A DNA stretch of 49,809 bases from Bacteroidales bacterium (GTDB lineage: Bacteria > Bacteroidota > Bacteroidia > Bacteroidales > UBA932). The DNA is taken from NCBI GenBank assembly GCA_016288055.1, contig JAEEXZ010000010.1, positions 1 through 49,809 on the forward strand, read 5' to 3'. The position numbers were made by a program, and so were the translations under genes. Below are positions 42,494 to 49,809 of this stretch, piece after piece (the stretch's first letter is position 1; each line of letters begins with the position of its first letter). A model generated the notes under the pieces. The model made no database searches. It was given only the letters and a program-made list of their open reading frames with translations, and was not told the origin of the DNA.

Positions 42494-44884
42494 CTAAACC
42501 GGCCAGATCAGCAGCCCGATACGGTAGGCGGCGAAGGCGCACAGCCAGGCAACGAAGATGGTGTAGAGGCACAGGAGGATGGCCCACCACCAGGAGCCGG
42601 TTTCGTTCTTGGTGGCCACGAAGGTGGCGATACAGGGGAAGTACAGCAACACGAAAACCATGTAGGCCAGGGCTGCGGCAATGGGGATATCGGCCTTAAG
42701 GGCGGCCTGGAGGGCGGTGTCTCCTTCATCGGCCTCGGAGGCGGCGCCATCCTGCGCATACATTACGCCGAGGGAACTGATGACGAGTTCCTTGGCGCCG
42801 ATGCCGGTGAGAAGACCCACGTCCATCTTCCAGTTGAAGCCGAGAGGCTCCATGGCGGGCTCTACGCTTTTACCCACCATGCCGATGTACGAATGCTCCT
42901 GCTGGTAGGCGTCGGTGCTGCCTTCATGGCGCGGGAAGTAGCCCAGGAACCAGATGGCCACGGAGAAGATAAGGATGGTAGTAGCCATCTTTTCCAGATA
43001 CTGCCGTCCCTTCTCCCAGGTGTGCCGGCCAATCGCCCGCGCAGTAGGGACGCGGTACGGAGGAAGCTCCATCACGAACGGGAGGTCGTCCTCCTTGATG
43101 AACTTGCCTATGACAAGGGCCGACAGGATAGCCATCACGATGCCCAGCAGGTAAATCCCCAGCAGGGCCGTGGCCGGATGTGCCGGGAAGAAAGCGCCGG
43201 CAAAGAGCACGAAGATAGGCAGACGTCCCGCGCAGGACATGAACGGGATGATGGCGATGGTGATGAGGCGGCTCTTGCGGCTTTCGATGGCGCGCGTGGC
43301 CATGATGGCCGGAACATTGCATCCGAAGCCCATCACCATGGGGATGAAGCTCTTCCCGTGCAGCCCGATCTTGTGCATGAGTTTATCCACGATGAAAGCC
43401 GCGCGTGCCATGTAGCCGCTGTCCTCCATGATGGAGATAAAGAAATACAGGATGAGGATGTTGGGCAGGAAGACCAGTACGCTGCCCACACCGGCGATGA
43501 TGCCGTCCACCACCAGATCTTTGAGCCAGCCGTCCTGCATGAGGACCGCCACCTTGCCCCCCAACCAATTTACAGCCGCGTCAATCCAGTCCATCGGATA
43601 CTGGCCGATGGTAAAGGTTGCCCAGAAAATAAACCACAACAACAAAAGAAAAATAGGGAATGCGGCCCATTGGTTGGTGACAAGGGCGTCTATTTTGTCG
43701 GTGAGCGTCCGCCGGGGACGTTCAGCCTGGTAGCGCTGATATGTCTCGGCCAGGGCGCCCTGGATGAATGCATACTTGGCATCCACGATGGCGCTCTCCA
43801 GCGAGTGCCCGATGAGTCCCTTGATGCGGGACTGCTCGTCGGCCCGGGCATTGGCGATATCCGATATATTGGGGACGGAGGCGAGCAGCCTCTCCACATC
43901 CTTGTCCCCTTCCAGATACTTGATGGTGAGGTAACGCGTGGAGTAGCGGGCCTTCAGCGTCTCGTTGTAGGCGATGAACGGCTGCACGCGCTTGATGCTC
44001 AGTTCGATTTCTGCTCCGTGATTGATATGAATGTGGCGGGCCAGCTTCGGGTCCGACTGTTCGTAGATCTTGATGACGGTGTCAAAAAGCTCCGGGATTC
44101 CTTCGCCGTTACGGCTCACGGTAGGGCATACGGGCATGCCCAGCAGGTAACCCAGCTGTTGGATGTCCAGTTTGTCGCCCTTGTGGCGCAGCTCGTCGTA
44201 CATGTTCAGCGCCATCACCACCCGCAGGTTCATGTCGATGAGCTGGGTGGTGAGGTAGAGGTTGCGCTCGATATTGGAGGCATCCACGACATTCACGACC
44301 ACATCCGGCATGGTCTCCAGCAGGTTTTTACGCACGTACAATTCCTCGGGGGAATATGCGCTCAGCGAATAGGTGCCCGGGAGGTCAACCAGGGTGATGT
44401 CGTAATCTTTGTAATGGAAATGGCCCTCCTTCGCGTCCACCGTGACGCCGGAGTAGTTGCCCACGTGTTCGTGTGCACCGGAGGCGATGTTGAAAAGGGA
44501 AGTCTTTCCGCAGTTGGGGTTTCCCACCAGCGCGACGCGGATATTATGGTGCCGTTCCTCGGCCACATGGGCCAGGGCCCGTTCCAGCCGCTGCGCTTCT
44601 TCCAGGTCTCCGGGAAGCGCCTGCAGGTGTTCGTCACTTGTGAGCGCCTCGCGGGCCTCCTCTTCGGTGACCACCTCGATCTGCCGGGCTTCCTCCCGCC
44701 GCAGGGATACTTTGTAGCCGATGATTTCGTATTCGATGGGGTCTTTCAGGGGCGCGTTCAGCACAACCCGGACTTCCTTGCCCTGGATAAAGCCCATTTC
44801 GATGAGACGCTTGCGGAAACTGCCATGACCGTGCACACGCACAATCACGGCTTTTTCGCCAGTTCCTAAGTCAGCCAGAATCAT
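42494..44884 (-). CDS. feoB: FeoA-FeoB fused ferrous iron transporter
   Basis: 796 aa. Residues about 1-75 are a FeoA-type SH3-like domain (ILADLGTGEKAVIVRVHGHG, RLIEMGFIQGKEVRV). Residues about 115-280 are the G domain: G1 GNPNCGKTS, G3 VDLPGTYSL, G4 NMYD. From about 400 onward two Gate domains and the core region form the Fe2+ channel (MVMGFGCNVPAIMATR, MSCAGRLPIFVLFAG, GIGAKELVISSLGVMY). The fusion is usual in Bacteroidetes. The start is the ATG at 44884; the frame continues upstream through the promoter and antisense to the next gene without similarity. A TACCTTTG box lies 21 nt upstream. I see no Fur box with confidence. Confidence 0.95.
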   Translation of the reverse strand: MILADLGTGEKAVIVRVHGHGSFRKRLIEMGFIQGKEVRVVLNAPLKDPIEYEIIGYKVSLRREEARQIEVVTEEEAREALTSDEHLQALPGDLEEAQRLERALAHVAEERHHNIRVALVGNPNCGKTSLFNIASGAHEHVGNYSGVTVDAKEGHFHYKDYDITLVDLPGTYSLSAYSPEELYVRKNLLETMPDVVVNVVDASNIERNLYLTTQLIDMNLRVVMALNMYDELRHKGDKLDIQQLGYLLGMPVCPTVSRNGEGIPELFDTVIKIYEQSDPKLARHIHINHGAEIELSIKRVQPFIAYNETLKARYSTRYLTIKYLEGDKDVERLLASVPNISDIANARADEQSRIKGLIGHSLESAIVDAKYAFIQGALAETYQRYQAERPRRTLTDKIDALVTNQWAAFPIFLLLLWFIFWATFTIGQYPMDWIDAAVNWLGGKVAVLMQDGWLKDLVVDGIIAGVGSVLVFLPNILILYFFISIMEDSGYMARAAFIVDKLMHKIGLHGKSFIPMVMGFGCNVPAIMATRAIESRKSRLITIAIIPFMSCAGRLPIFVLFAGAFFPAHPATALLGIYLLGIVMAILSALVIGKFIKEDDLPFVMELPPYRVPTARAIGRHTWEKGRQYLEKMATTILIFSVAIWFLGYFPRHEGSTDAYQQEHSYIGMVGKSVEPAMEPLGFNWKMDVGLLTGIGAKELVISSLGVMYAQDGAASEADEGDTALQAALKADIPIAAALAYMVFVLLYFPCIATFVATKNETGSWWWAILLCLYTIFVAWLCAFAAYRIGLLIWPV

Positions 44885-44905
44885 ATACTTTTCTTCTTCC
44901 GGGTG

Positions 44906-44913
44906 CAAAGGTA
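44906..44913 (-). promoter_or_regulatory. -7 box of feoAB
   Basis: TACCTTTG on the minus strand, 21 nt from the ATG. Confidence 0.6.
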
Positions 44914-44958
44914 CACTTCTTTTTCGGTGCGGGCAATCCCCATTAATAAGGATTTTTG

Positions 44959-44966
44959 TAATTTTG
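44959..44966 (+). promoter_or_regulatory. -7 box of the acyltransferase-nhaC-queH operon
   Basis: TAATTTTG on the plus strand, 6 nt before the ATG at 44973, back to back with the feoAB box. Confidence 0.5.
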
Positions 44967-44972
44967 CGGGAT

Positions 44973-46007
44973 ATGAACAAAAGAGTAGAATCCGTAGATG
45001 TCCTCAGAGGTCTGACCATGGCCTTCATGCTCATCGTAGATAATCCCGGAGGACGCATGTTCGCACCGTTCAACCATGCCGACTGGAACGGCTTCACGCC
45101 CACCGACTTCGTGTTCCCCACCTTTGTGTTCGTGATGGGTGTTTCCATGTTCCTGAGCCTTCGCAAGCAGGAATTCAAGCTCTCCTGGAAAGTGCTGAAG
45201 CGCTTTGTGCTGCTGCTGGGAATCGGCCTTCTGTGCAATTGGATCAGCAAGTGCGTGTGGGGCGGCCGGATCGTGGGGCTGGAGAACGTCCGGCTTTCCG
45301 GCGTGCTGGTGCGGCTGGCGCTGTGCTATGGCCTGTCGGCCCTTATCGTGTGCACGGTGAAGCAGAAGTGGATTGGCTGGGTGGCGGGCGCCCTTCTGGC
45401 AGCCTATTCGGCCATCCTCCTGATGGGGAACGGATTCGTACACGGCCCGGAGAATATCCTGGCCCGGGTGGACGCCTCCGTACTGGGGCTTAACCATCTT
45501 TATAAGGCAGACAATGGCGTGGACCCCGAAGGGCTCCTTTCCACCATCCCGGCCGTAGCGCATACCCTCATCGGCTTCCTTGTAGGAAAACTGCTGGTGG
45601 AAAAAGACTTCCGGAAGATGGATGCCGTGGGGACGATGATGCTCGCAGGCGGCTTCCTGCTGGGATTCCTTCTGCCCGTGAACAAGAAAGTGTGGTCCCC
45701 GTCCTTCGTGCTTGTGTGCTGCGGCGCCGCCACCCTTCTCCTCAGTCTTTTCCACTGGCTCATCGACGAGAAAGGCGTGTGGAAACACACGGGTTTCTGG
45801 AAAGTCTTCGGCTCCAATGCTATCCTGTGTTTCCTGCTGTGTGACGTCCTGGTCTGGACCATGCACCGTACCGGCTGGTTCAAGGCCGTGATGGATGTAC
45901 TGGGCCGTAACGAGTGGACCTCCCTTCTGTATGCTGTCGGCGGCGTGATGCTCATTTATGGCATCGTGTACCCGCTCTATAAAAGAAAAATCTTCATCAG
46001 ACTCTAA
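44973..46007 (+). CDS. DUF5009/NagX-like membrane acyltransferase
   Basis: 344 aa with about ten membrane segments. It begins with the family signature RVESVDVLRGLTMAFMLIVD followed by NPGG and HADWNGFTPTDFVFPTFVF, whose His is the expected catalytic residue in relatives of heparan alpha-glucosaminide N-acetyltransferase. Bacterial members are thought to acetylate amino sugars at the membrane; the substrate here is unknown. The start is the ATG at 44973; an in-frame TTG 9 nt earlier lies in the promoter box. The next gene, nhaC, begins 3 nt after its stop. Confidence 0.88.
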   Translation: MNKRVESVDVLRGLTMAFMLIVDNPGGRMFAPFNHADWNGFTPTDFVFPTFVFVMGVSMFLSLRKQEFKLSWKVLKRFVLLLGIGLLCNWISKCVWGGRIVGLENVRLSGVLVRLALCYGLSALIVCTVKQKWIGWVAGALLAAYSAILLMGNGFVHGPENILARVDASVLGLNHLYKADNGVDPEGLLSTIPAVAHTLIGFLVGKLLVEKDFRKMDAVGTMMLAGGFLLGFLLPVNKKVWSPSFVLVCCGAATLLLSLFHWLIDEKGVWKHTGFWKVFGSNAILCFLLCDVLVWTMHRTGWFKAVMDVLGRNEWTSLLYAVGGVMLIYGIVYPLYKRKIFIRL

Positions 46008-46010
46008 TAT

Positions 46011-47336
46011 ATGGGTATCAAGACCGAACCCCAGCAGCACCGTGCCCCCAGCAGCCGCAGGATGAACGGCTATCTGGCGCTGAGCCCGCTTTTCGTTTTC
46101 CTGGCCGTCTATCTGGCCGGTTCGCTGGTGGCCCACGATTTCTATAAGGTGCCGGTAGCGGCGGCTTTCATCGTCGCCTCCGGCTATGCCCTGCTGATCA
46201 CCCGCGGGGTAAGCAAGACCGACGACAAGATATCCATTTTCTCCGAGGGCGCGGGAAACAAGAACGTGCTCATGATGATCTGGATCTTTGTGCTGGCGGG
46301 GGCCTTCGCTTCCACGGCCAGGGATATCGGCGCCATTGACGCTACGGTGAACGCCACGCTGCACATCCTGCCCGGCAACCTTATCTATGCGGGCTTCTTC
46401 CTGGCGGCCTGTTTCATCTCCATGGCCATCGGAACCTCCGTGGGAACCATCGTGGCCCTGGTGCCCATCGCTACGGGCATTGCTGCGGAGACGGGTATCG
46501 GCCAGTCCTTCATGACGGCGATTATCGTGGGCGGCGCCTTCTTCGGCGATAACCTTTCGTTCATCTCCGACACCACCGTGGCGGCGACCAAGAGCCAGGG
46601 ATGCTCCATGAAAGACAAGTTCCGCGTGAACCTCTGGATTGCCGCGCCCGCCGCCATCCTCGTCACCGTCGTCTATGTAATCCTGGGCCTTTCCGTCGAG
46701 GCCACGCCGGCGGCCGCTCCCGTGGAGTGGGTGAAACTGATTCCGTATATGCTGGTCATCGGCCTGGCGCTCTCCGGCATGAACGTGGTGACGGTGCTGG
46801 TGGTGGGAACGGTGGTGAACGGTATCATCGGCTGGAGTACCGGCGCGTACGGTTTCGTGGGCTGGATGGCCTCCATCGGCGGCGGCATCGGCTCCATGGG
46901 CGAGCTGATCATCGTGTCCCTGCTTGCCGGCGGCCTTCTGGAGATCATCCGCTATAACGGCGGGCTGCAGTTCATCATCGACGGCCTCACCCGCCGCATC
47001 GCCGGTCCCCGGGCAGCCGCCTTCTCCATCGCCGGCCTGGTGTCCCTGGTGAATTTCTGCACGGCCAACAACACCATCGCCATCATCACCGTGGGCCCGC
47101 TGGCCCGGCATATCAGCGAACGCTTCAACCTGGACCGCCGCAAGACGGCCTCCATCCTGGATACTTTCTCCTGCCTGGTGCAGGGCATCTTGCCTTACGG
47201 CGCGCAGATGCTCATGGCGGCCGGCCTCTCCGGTATGTCGGCCCTGTCCATCATCGCCAACCTGTATTATCCCTTCGCGCTGGGCCTGATGGCCTTTGCG
47301 TCCATCATCTTCCGTTTTCCCCGTAAGTACTCATGA
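46011..47336 (+). CDS. NhaC-family Na+/H+ antiporter
   Basis: 441 aa polytopic antiporter of the NhaC/ion transporter superfamily. Typical segments are FFLAACFISMAIGTSVGTIV, VGGAFFGDNLSFISDTTVAA with the conserved Asp residues, and the second half LVNFCTANNTIAIITVGPLA and QGILPYGAQML. It exports Na+ (or swaps another small ion or malate/lactate in some relatives) using the proton gradient. It is expressed between an acyltransferase and queH, with tight spacing but no evident functional link. It could work against the Na+ load created by Na+-coupled carriers in this genome. Confidence 0.9.
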   Translation: MGIKTEPQQHRAPSSRRMNGYLALSPLFVFLAVYLAGSLVAHDFYKVPVAAAFIVASGYALLITRGVSKTDDKISIFSEGAGNKNVLMMIWIFVLAGAFASTARDIGAIDATVNATLHILPGNLIYAGFFLAACFISMAIGTSVGTIVALVPIATGIAAETGIGQSFMTAIIVGGAFFGDNLSFISDTTVAATKSQGCSMKDKFRVNLWIAAPAAILVTVVYVILGLSVEATPAAAPVEWVKLIPYMLVIGLALSGMNVVTVLVVGTVVNGIIGWSTGAYGFVGWMASIGGGIGSMGELIIVSLLAGGLLEIIRYNGGLQFIIDGLTRRIAGPRAAAFSIAGLVSLVNFCTANNTIAIITVGPLARHISERFNLDRRKTASILDTFSCLVQGILPYGAQMLMAAGLSGMSALSIIANLYYPFALGLMAFASIIFRFPRKYS

Positions 47337-47866
47337 GCAAGATTCTCCTTCACGCCTGCTGTGCGCCCTGTTCCAGTGCCATCGTAGAGTATATGGTACA
47401 GAACGGGATGCAGCCCACCATTTTCTATTCCAATTCCAACATTTTTCCGCGCGAGGAATATGACCACCGGCTCAACGAGTGCCTCCGTTATGCGAAAAAG
47501 TGGGGCGTGGAGATCGTGGAGGACGAGTACGACCACGCCGCCTGGGGCCAGTGCGCCGTAGGGCTGGAAAAGGAGCCGGAAAGAGGGGGCCGATGCCTGC
47601 AGTGCTTCAAATTTCGCCTGCTCAGGGCAGCGCGGTATGCGGCCGATAACGGGTTCGACGTCCTCACCACGACGCTGGCCAGTTCCCGATGGAAGAACCT
47701 GGAGCAGGTGAACGCGGCCGGGAAATGGGCATGCGAGCAGGTGGAGGGTGTTACCTGGTGGGACCGGAACTGGCGCAAGGGCGGCCTTCAAGAACGCAGG
47801 AACCAAATCATAAAAGAAGAAAATTTCTACAATCAATTGTACTGCGGCTGTGAATTTTCGCAATGA
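47333..47866 (+). CDS. queH: Epoxyqueuosine reductase QueH
   Basis: 177 aa. It performs the last step of queuosine synthesis in tRNA, reducing epoxyqueuosine, and is the non-homologous replacement of QueG. The metal and cluster cysteines are in LHACCAPCSS, GRCLQCFKFRL and YCGCEFSQ, which is the QueH (former DUF208) set. Length is slightly short but complete. The ATG overlaps the nhaC stop by 4 nt. A new promoter follows it directly inside its last codons for the next gene. Confidence 0.93.
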   Translation: MSKILLHACCAPCSSAIVEYMVQNGMQPTIFYSNSNIFPREEYDHRLNECLRYAKKWGVEIVEDEYDHAAWGQCAVGLEKEPERGGRCLQCFKFRLLRAARYAADNGFDVLTTTLASSRWKNLEQVNAAGKWACEQVEGVTWWDRNWRKGGLQERRNQIIKEENFYNQLYCGCEFSQ

Positions 47867-47871
47867 TTTTG

Positions 47872-47879
47872 TATCTTTG
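47872..47879 (+). promoter_or_regulatory. -7 box of the hemerythrin-LuxR gene
   Basis: TATCTTTG on the plus strand, 8 nt before the ATG. Confidence 0.6.
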
Positions 47880-47887
47880 CATCCCAA

Positions 47888-48616
47888 ATGAAAGCGCCCA
47901 CTCCTCAACTAAGCATCGAAACAGACCGCTTACAGGATATTCTGAAATTCCTCCGGAAGAGCCATCGCTACTATATGGATGTGATGGTACCCAATCTTGC
48001 GGCCAGCTTAGAGCGCCTCACAGCCCCCTGTTCCCAGCACCAGCGCCAGGTCATCCTGGACCTCTTCAATGCCTATAAGGCAGAGCTTACCACTCACTTC
48101 TCCTATGAAGAAAATGTGGCCTTCCCTTATGTGGAGGCCATGCTCAGCGGTGAGCGAAGCGGGCAGTACTCCATCGGGGAATACGAACAGAACCACTCCA
48201 ATATCCAGGAGAAGCTGGATCAGCTCAAGACGCTTATTACGAACGCCCTTCCCAAGGAATGTCGGCAGGAAGATGCCCAGCAGGCCCTTTACTGCGTCTA
48301 TGCCCTGGAGATGGACCTGCAGAAACACACCTTCATCGAAGATACCGTTCTCGTTCCGGCCGCTTCCCAGCTGGAAGAAAAAGTGGAACCCGTAAGGTCG
48401 GGAAGCGAAGAACTCAGCAGCCGTGAAAAGGAAATCCTCATCTGTGTGGCCAAAGGCATGCTCAACAAGGAAATAGCCGACAAGCTGAACCTTTCCATCT
48501 ACACGGTCATCACCCACCGCAAGAACATTACCCGCAAGATAGGGATCAAGACGGTGGCGGGCCTCACGGTGTATGCCCTGCTGAACAACCTGATAGACAT
48601 GAACACCATAGAGTAG
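47888..48616 (+). CDS. Hemerythrin-domain LuxR-type transcription regulator
   Basis: 242 aa. Residues about 15-165 form a hemerythrin-like four-helix bundle. The di-iron ligand set is complete: His26, His70 with Glu74 (HFSYEEN), His103 (YEQNHSNI) and His147 with Glu151 (KHTFIED). Residues about 175-236 are a LuxR helix-turn-helix (SSREKEILICVAKGMLNKEI, SIYTVITHRKNITRKIGI). This looks like a one-component sensor for oxygen, NO or iron state that acts on DNA directly. It has its own promoter and is followed 2 nt later by apt. Target genes are unknown; the iron transporter feoAB about 3 kb away on the other strand is a candidate by theme only. Confidence 0.88.
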   Translation: MKAPTPQLSIETDRLQDILKFLRKSHRYYMDVMVPNLAASLERLTAPCSQHQRQVILDLFNAYKAELTTHFSYEENVAFPYVEAMLSGERSGQYSIGEYEQNHSNIQEKLDQLKTLITNALPKECRQEDAQQALYCVYALEMDLQKHTFIEDTVLVPAASQLEEKVEPVRSGSEELSSREKEILICVAKGMLNKEIADKLNLSIYTVITHRKNITRKIGIKTVAGLTVYALLNNLIDMNTIE

Positions 48617-48618
48617 TT

Positions 48619-49194
48619 ATGAATTACAATAATTTCATCAAATTCTATCCGAACTTCCCTATCAAGGGTGTCAATTTCGTGGATATCATTCCGTTTCTGC
48701 AGGACAAGGAGTTGTTCAGGCACCTTACCGAGGATCTGGCATCCATGTGCGACACCCCTAACGTGGCGGCCCCCGAAGCCCGCGGCTTCCTCTTCTCCGC
48801 CGCCATGCTGTATGCAAAGAACCATATCGAGAATGTAATTCCCCTTCGAAAGAAAGGTAAGCTTCCCTTCTCCGAGGGAGACCTGGTCCAGGTCGAGATT
48901 ATGAAAGAGTACGGTCCGGACCATGTGTACTTCCGCCGCTCCGATCTCGCGGCTTCCCAACCCACGGGGGACACCATCGAGATTACCTTCTTCGACGACA
49001 TCCTGGCCACCGGCGGAACTGCCAAGGGCCTGGCCGAGGGACTGAACGCCCAGACCGTCAATATCGACGGTAAACAATACAAGGTGAAAGTGAAAGACTT
49101 CGTCTTCCTGGTGGAGATTGACGATTTACCCGGCCGTGCCAAACTGGAAGGCATCGCTCCGGTGAAGTCCCTCATCCACGTAACGGAAGGCTAG
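48619..49194 (+). CDS. apt: Adenine phosphoribosyltransferase-like protein
   Basis: 191 aa type I phosphoribosyltransferase. It has IKGVNFVDIIPFLQD, APEARGFLFSAAM and the PRPP loop FFDDILATGGTAKGLAEGL, which fit Apt (adenine + PRPP to AMP). It carries about ten extra residues in the hood compared with E. coli Apt, so xanthine phosphoribosyltransferase is a less likely alternative. It lies 2 nt after the hemerythrin-LuxR gene and converges with a small secreted-protein gene, overlapping its stop by 4 nt. Confidence 0.86.
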   Translation: MNYNNFIKFYPNFPIKGVNFVDIIPFLQDKELFRHLTEDLASMCDTPNVAAPEARGFLFSAAMLYAKNHIENVIPLRKKGKLPFSEGDLVQVEIMKEYGPDHVYFRRSDLAASQPTGDTIEITFFDDILATGGTAKGLAEGLNAQTVNIDGKQYKVKVKDFVFLVEIDDLPGRAKLEGIAPVKSLIHVTEG

Positions 49195-49676
49195 CGGTTG
49201 CTTTTGTAGTCGAAGTGATCGTTGTGCCAGGTCCAGGAATGCAGGGTTTCGGCATTGCGGACGGAAATGACCTGGCGGAAAACACGGATCTCTGAGCCGC
49301 CTACCGGACCGGTGCTTCCCATCGGAATCCATTGGCCGGAGGAGAGGCGATAGATGACGGCCGATACCCGGGAATCATCCCTTCGCGCCACCATCAGATC
49401 CGGTACCCGGTTCCCCGAGAAATCGTGGATGCCGACAACAACTTCCCCCGGTCCTCCCTCCAGGGTGGTCCCGCCTACAGAAACCTTGCCCGCCTCGACG
49501 GTTGCCTGGAAAGGTTTCCCGTCGGCCTCGAATTCGAACGTGCCGGTGCCGCCATAGAAATAGCGCTCCAGCCCGAATACGAAAGTGCCGGACGCGTTGT
49601 CCGCGTAAGAACGGGTCTGGGCGCTTGCCAGAAGGCACAGAACGGCTCCAAGAAGTGTGAAAAACAGTTTTTTCAT
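49191..49676 (-). CDS. Secreted protein of unknown function
   Basis: 161 aa. A signal peptide (MKKLFFTLLGAVLCLLASAQ) precedes a small beta-rich domain. GTGTFEFEADGKPFQA and IHDFSGNRVPDLMVARRDDS resemble one FG-GAP or calcium-binding-like repeat (D-x-x-G-N-x-x-P-D-L). I do not recognise a family. The start is the ATG at 49676; an upstream TTG is part of the promoter box. It diverges from guaB and overlaps the stop of apt. Confidence 0.78.
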   Translation of the reverse strand: MKKLFFTLLGAVLCLLASAQTRSYADNASGTFVFGLERYFYGGTGTFEFEADGKPFQATVEAGKVSVGGTTLEGGPGEVVVGIHDFSGNRVPDLMVARRDDSRVSAVIYRLSSGQWIPMGSTGPVGGSEIRVFRQVISVRNAETLHSWTWHNDHFDYKSNR

Positions 49677-49682
49677 ACCTCG

Positions 49683-49690
49683 CAAAGATA
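49683..49690 (-). promoter_or_regulatory. -7 box of the secreted-protein gene
   Basis: TATCTTTG on the minus strand, 6 nt before the ATG at 49676. Confidence 0.55.
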
Positions 49691-49701
49691 AGAATTATAG
49701 C

Positions 49702-49709
49702 TAACTTTG
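49702..49709 (+). promoter_or_regulatory. -7 box of guaB
   Basis: TAACTTTG on the plus strand, 15 nt before the guaB ATG. Confidence 0.6.
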
Positions 49710-49724
49710 CAAAAACACTGATAT

Positions 49725-49809
49725 ATGTCCTTTGTAGAAGACAGAATTGCCATGGAAGGCCTCACTTTCGATGATGTCCTTCTGATTCCGGCCTATTCGG
49801 AGGTCCTCC
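49725..49809 (+). CDS. guaB: IMP dehydrogenase N-terminus (partial)
   Basis: 28 residues run off the right edge. MSFVEDRIAMEG then LTFDDVLLIPAYSEVL is the well-conserved start of IMP dehydrogenase, which converts IMP to XMP in guanine nucleotide synthesis. The active site lies beyond the window. It diverges from the small secreted-protein gene. Confidence 0.9.
   Translation, partial: MSFVEDRIAMEGLTFDDVLLIPAYSEVL

Noticed and set aside
42494..45250. Longer FeoB reading frame starting at 45250
   Set aside because: The extra 122 residues overlap the divergent gene and its promoter and show no similarity; the FeoA domain starts at 44884.
1..49809. Prophage, IS element, tRNA or rRNA genes
   Set aside because: No transposase, integrase, phage gene or tRNA-like fold was found on either strand by reading; a tRNAscan or Infernal run would settle small RNAs.

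Overview
The window is a chromosomal segment of a GC-rich member of the Bacteroidetes, most likely an uncultured gut or rumen Bacteroidales. The evidence is: repeated TAnnTTTG boxes (the -7 element of the Bacteroidetes vegetative promoter) in front of many genes; a fused FeoA-FeoB iron transporter; a PheS with a Cys-rich zinc-type insert; a MurA with Asp in place of the catalytic Cys; LuxR-type regulators of Bacteroidetes style; and an ECF sigma factor paired with a beta-barrel protein. I see no rRNA, tRNA, transposase, phage gene or CRISPR array. Genes are dense, often overlapping by 4 nt, and most long antisense ORFs are shadows of high-GC codon use.

Layout. (1) 1-8770, minus strand: an eight-gene run aspS-murB-murA-[aminotransferase::dapF fusion]-dapA-dapD-asd-M20 peptidase (probably dapE). 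It makes meso-diaminopimelate and the first committed peptidoglycan precursor. (2) 8855-9625, plus: rsmA. (3) 9622-14086, minus: an MBOAT O-acyltransferase and two SGNH hydrolases, a cell-surface O-acylation set. (4) 14253-17103, minus: a membrane pyrophosphatase and an MgtC-like protein. (5) 17131-24338, minus: a probable seven-gene phosphate locus: DUF47/PhoU-like protein, a PiT-permease-like membrane domain fused to a LuxR DNA-binding domain, an OprP-type porin, a lamin-tail lipoprotein, two CYTH or CYTH-like proteins and an SLC13 anion symporter. (6) 24339-25507: a noncoding stretch packed with hairpins and repeats. (7) 25508-33915: pheS, a small secreted protein, a C69 dipeptidase, a ClpB without its N-domain, an EnvC-like murein hydrolase activator and a TPR protein. 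(8) 33979-35675: an ECF sigma factor and a trans-envelope partner that looks like an anti-sigma segment, one membrane helix and an outer-membrane barrel in one chain. (9) 35910-38666: nrdD-nrdG, anaerobic ribonucleotide reduction. (10) 38692-40592: a phosphopantetheinyl transferase with a structured leader, and mdh. (11) 40664-49809: a DUF4874/DUF4832 lipoprotein, FeoAB, a DUF5009-type acyltransferase, NhaC, QueH, a hemerythrin-LuxR regulator, apt, a secreted protein and the start of guaB.

Three things stand out. First, the phosphate locus, in which a transporter-derived membrane domain appears to have become a membrane-bound transcription factor. Second, a 26-bp interspersed repeat that lies in frame inside two proteins (adding the peptide CHS[E/K]RSEES), supplies the stop codon of asd and fills the nrdD-nrdG gap. 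Third, the hairpin island at 24.5-25.2 kb, where two unrelated repeat families each occur as a same-length pair with conserved arms and a variable core of about 16 nt. All functional names come from reading the translated sequence; no database search was run.
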